Source of the DNA: Sipunculus nudus
Lineage: Eukaryota; Annelida; Sipuncula; Golfingiida; Sipunculidae
Direction of reading: 5' to 3'
Length of the DNA: 64,000 nucleotides
Assembly: GCA_026874595.1 (NCBI GenBank)
Contig: CM049309.1
Span: forward strand, 73,766,426-73,830,425
Part shown: positions 61,547 through 64,000 of the stretch, piece by piece
How positions within the stretch are numbered: position 1 is the stretch's first letter
Layout: every line of letters begins with the position of its first letter
Position numbers and translations under genes: made by a program
Notes under the pieces: model-generated
The model's database searches: none
What the model was told of the DNA's origin: nothing
The model's input: only the letters and a program-made list of their open reading frames with translations

Positions 61547-61669
61547 ATGCAGACATGCGAGAGCTGAACGCTATTGCCAGCGCCCCCGCGTGTATGCACC
61601 TGTCATTGTTGCACGACTTCACAGAGATTGACAGCCTGAAATATACAATTCAGAAGAGGTCCTGTTTGG
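61547..61669 (+). CDS. VWA domain, C-terminal exon
   Basis: Acceptor ctacaatacag, donor gtaagt. In phase 1 it reads (A)AT GCA GAC..., giving NADMRELNAIASAPACMHLS, then LLHDFTEIDSLKYTIQKRSC and L. 'ELNAIAS-P...F--IDSL---I' is the closing alpha-6/7 region of VWA domains (ELxxIAS...F-L). Phase 1 in and out; joins the exon at 63679. Confidence 0.85.
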
Positions 61670-63326
61670 GTAAGTTTGAATTTATTACCTCAGTCAAGTT
61701 CAGTCATTTATTTCATGAAATGATTAAAATTTTTGTCCAGTCATTACATGAAATAACTACTGTTTACACTATACTACTTTTTAAATTTGCAACTGTCTTT
61801 ACAGTCCTTTCTCTGTATGATATTACACCTGAATTTTATTTGTTTTTGCATGAGAGACAACCGTGATAGCGGCCAGAGCATTTGAATTTGTTTTTGAATC
61901 ACCTGCATCTGTCAGACTCATGTCTTCGTTTTCCTGGACAATTGCATCGTAACAATCCATGACCCCCAGAACTTGATAACAGGCTGACTTTCATTATCAC
62001 ATATTTGTAAGAGTAACAGTGTTTCAACTATGTGAATGCATTGTGCATGTATAAATATCTAGTGGGATACATCGGATACAAATTATAGAATCAGGGAGAA
62101 GTGACGATGGGCTGAGATATGATAATACATGTTTTATTTACTAACTGATTAAAGTCAATTTTCAAATCAGAACTTCAGATCAGGAACTTAAACAATTACA
62201 TTTTGAAATAAGAAAAAAGGAATAATTATTCAACAAAATATTCATGTGAAATAAAAATTAAATTCTGTGAAAGTTTGCGCAAAAAAAACTTAAAAAACAA
62301 ACTATAAAGCTATAGCTCAGAATAACTTCGAGTCAGCTGAGCTAAAATTTAAAAAGATTATCAACAGTACGGAAAATTATAAGGTTTATCTTGTTTATTA
62401 ACCTGACTTTATACATTTAACAATAATATTTCAAAATTAAATATAATATGTCATCCCTTTTCACTTTGCATTCACTGGCATAATCATTATTTTAACTTGT
62501 GCCCCGTGAAATGGCAATAATATTAATTTAAACATGGTGGCAAGGGCTTCCCAAAACCCCTCAGGCTATTGACTCCGTGAGGGGATCCATGATATATGGT
62601 ATACTAACCCTTGCTATACATTTGTGTGTGGTATCTTTGTAGCTACTCACTGCTGATTACTGCGCAAGGCCATCTATCATAGATGATATCTTAGTCCCGT
62701 GCTCAGCTAATACATTTGTGTAAGGTTTCCTTGTAGCTAGTAAGTTCTCATCGGTTTATATATATTGCTATCAAAGGAGACCAAGAGGTGTGTTAAACTA
62801 TAGTCCCTTGCTGATCTAACACAGACATGGAGACTTTCCCGGTTGATAATAACTATTGAAAGCTACCTGAGGGCCCTGGTTGTAGGAGATACTGTAGATT
62901 CAGATAATATCATGGGCTCAAAATTTCGTGGTTTTTGTGCCAAACGCATATCGTGGGGTATTTGAATTCGCGGAATGATAATTCAAATCTTAGCAATTTA
63001 TTAATATCTACATTTACGCAAGGAGGACAAGAACATGCATATACACAGGTAAAAGACCGGAGGCTGGACTGAGATGCTTATCACACGGTGCGCCTGAGTC
63101 CCTATTAACATAATAAATATGATTTGTCAAGGTATATTTTATGATAACAAAGAATTCTGTGACTCGATTTCATATCTGTGGGCGTGAATACGTCCCCCTC
63201 TTCTGAAGAAAACTAACAGCCAAAAGCTGATTTCTGAGTTTGACAAATCAGGTCCATCATATTTATAGGGATTCAACTTTAAGCATTTCAGGAAAGGAAA
63301 GATTACACAGATTGACTGTAACATAT

Positions 63327-63379
<53 letters not shown>

Positions 63380-63678
63380 CACATTTGTGATGAGACATAT
63401 TTTAAAAATGTATTGAGAGTCCTGGTCCCTCTAACATTCAAGACATTTTTTTTACAAAACAGGTCTGCAAACGCTGCTTGTCCGAGCCTCCATACCCGAT
63501 TGAACCCATATAAATAATGGCTCAGGAATGACAACATATATTCCCTTTATTTTTGTTATTAAAATAATAATAATAATTATTATTTTTAATTAGGTTTATT
63601 TAATTTTATTAGTATTAGTAAAAGTATTATTTATTCAAGAAAATTGTATAATCTTTAATTCTTTTAATTACTTTTCAG
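61670..63678 (+). other. Intron 7 of the VWA gene, with a repeat terminus and a microsatellite
   Basis: gtaagt...acttttcag, phase 1. 'gagtcagctgagctaaaattt' at about 62326-62346 is the reverse complement of the array A head (ttttagctcagctgact). A (TA)n run lies at 63333-63374. The 132-codon minus-strand frame is not supported. Confidence 0.7.
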
Positions 63679-63779
63679 CTCCAATCATAATTGGACCGGG
63701 AGGTTTGAATGAACTGATACCGCCAAATGGACACCAGAACTGTAAAATTAAACTGCCGGTCAACGGAGCAACAGTGAAG
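63679..63779 (+). CDS. Post-VWA exon of the same secreted protein (gene continues off the edge)
   Basis: Acceptor with a good tract (attacttttcag), donor gtatgt. In phase 1 it gives APIIIGPGGLNELIPPNGHQ, then NCKIKLPVNGATVK, and ends in phase 0. One Cys. The domain that begins here is not recognised; in related extracellular proteins VWA is often followed by chitin-binding, EGF or further VWA modules. The 3' end is outside the window. Confidence 0.75.
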
Positions 63780-64000
63780 GTATGTGCACTGAAGAAGCTT
63801 CCTCAAAGAAGAAATGTACACATATAGAAAGTACTCATAGACTACATGTATACATCAGCCAAGGTCCTTATTAAACATTATGCATGAAAAATTGCTTTTT
63901 GTCAGTTAACGAAATATAGGAGCCGATAGACGCATTTCTTATATAATTACATAGGAAAAGGAATTAGGAATTTTAAAATATTCTAAAATTCCAGGAACAA
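63780..64000 (+). other. Start of the next intron of the VWA gene
   Basis: gtatgt donor, then AT-rich non-coding sequence to the window edge. Confidence 0.6.

Overview
This is animal nuclear DNA: intron-rich, AT-rich and heavily repeated. Long (TA)n and poly-G tracts, tRNA-derived SINEs, decayed LINEs and repeats built on TTTTAGCTCAGCTGACT plus a GTCCGTC run point to a lophotrochozoan, most probably a mollusc. That last step is my inference. No intact transposon gene, rRNA, canonical tRNA or CRISPR was found. Most long open frames are chance or microsatellite translations; the real coding sequence is short spliced exons, all on the + strand.

Layout. (1) 1-1.6 kb: the last two coding exons and 3' UTR of a PHACTR gene (phosphatase and actin regulator), ending in the family's RFHRP tail. 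(2) 1.7-20.6 kb: gene-poor DNA with a 43-bp minisatellite, a MITE-like element, a dead LINE fragment, a 4-kb double tandem array (337-341 bp and about 280 bp units, both with a GGTGGCGCCACC palindrome), and a 1-kb cluster of ten copies of a GGTAACGGTGTCGAG motif. (3) 20.6-41.1 kb: a complete seven-exon gene for a 243-residue, probably N-myristoylated and palmitoylated, disordered acidic protein of BASP1/GAP-43-like composition. All five internal exons are multiples of three and flanked by phase-1 introns, so every combination keeps frame; UGCAUG (RBFOX-type) sites follow several of them. A 1.5-kb long-terminal-inverted-repeat element with a 48-bp perfect palindrome and an orphan minus-strand exon sits in its third intron. 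(4) 41-50.7 kb: gene-poor DNA with a foldback cluster, degenerate minus-strand LINEs and a 950-bp (GGT/AGT)n block. (5) 50.7-64 kb: the 5' part of a secreted protein gene, with a signal peptide, a domain resembling the lysozyme/lytic transglycosylase fold (ES...GGIWQ) and a von Willebrand factor A domain with a DGSGS metal site; it runs off the right edge. One exon junction inside the VWA domain is out of frame by one base.

The three genes are not an operon or an evident pathway. The most novel-looking items are the fully symmetric cassette-exon gene, the lysozyme-like + VWA secreted protein, the GGTAACGGTGTCGAG cluster, the palindromic TIR element with its orphan exon, and a strong hairpin in the 3' UTR of the cassette gene.
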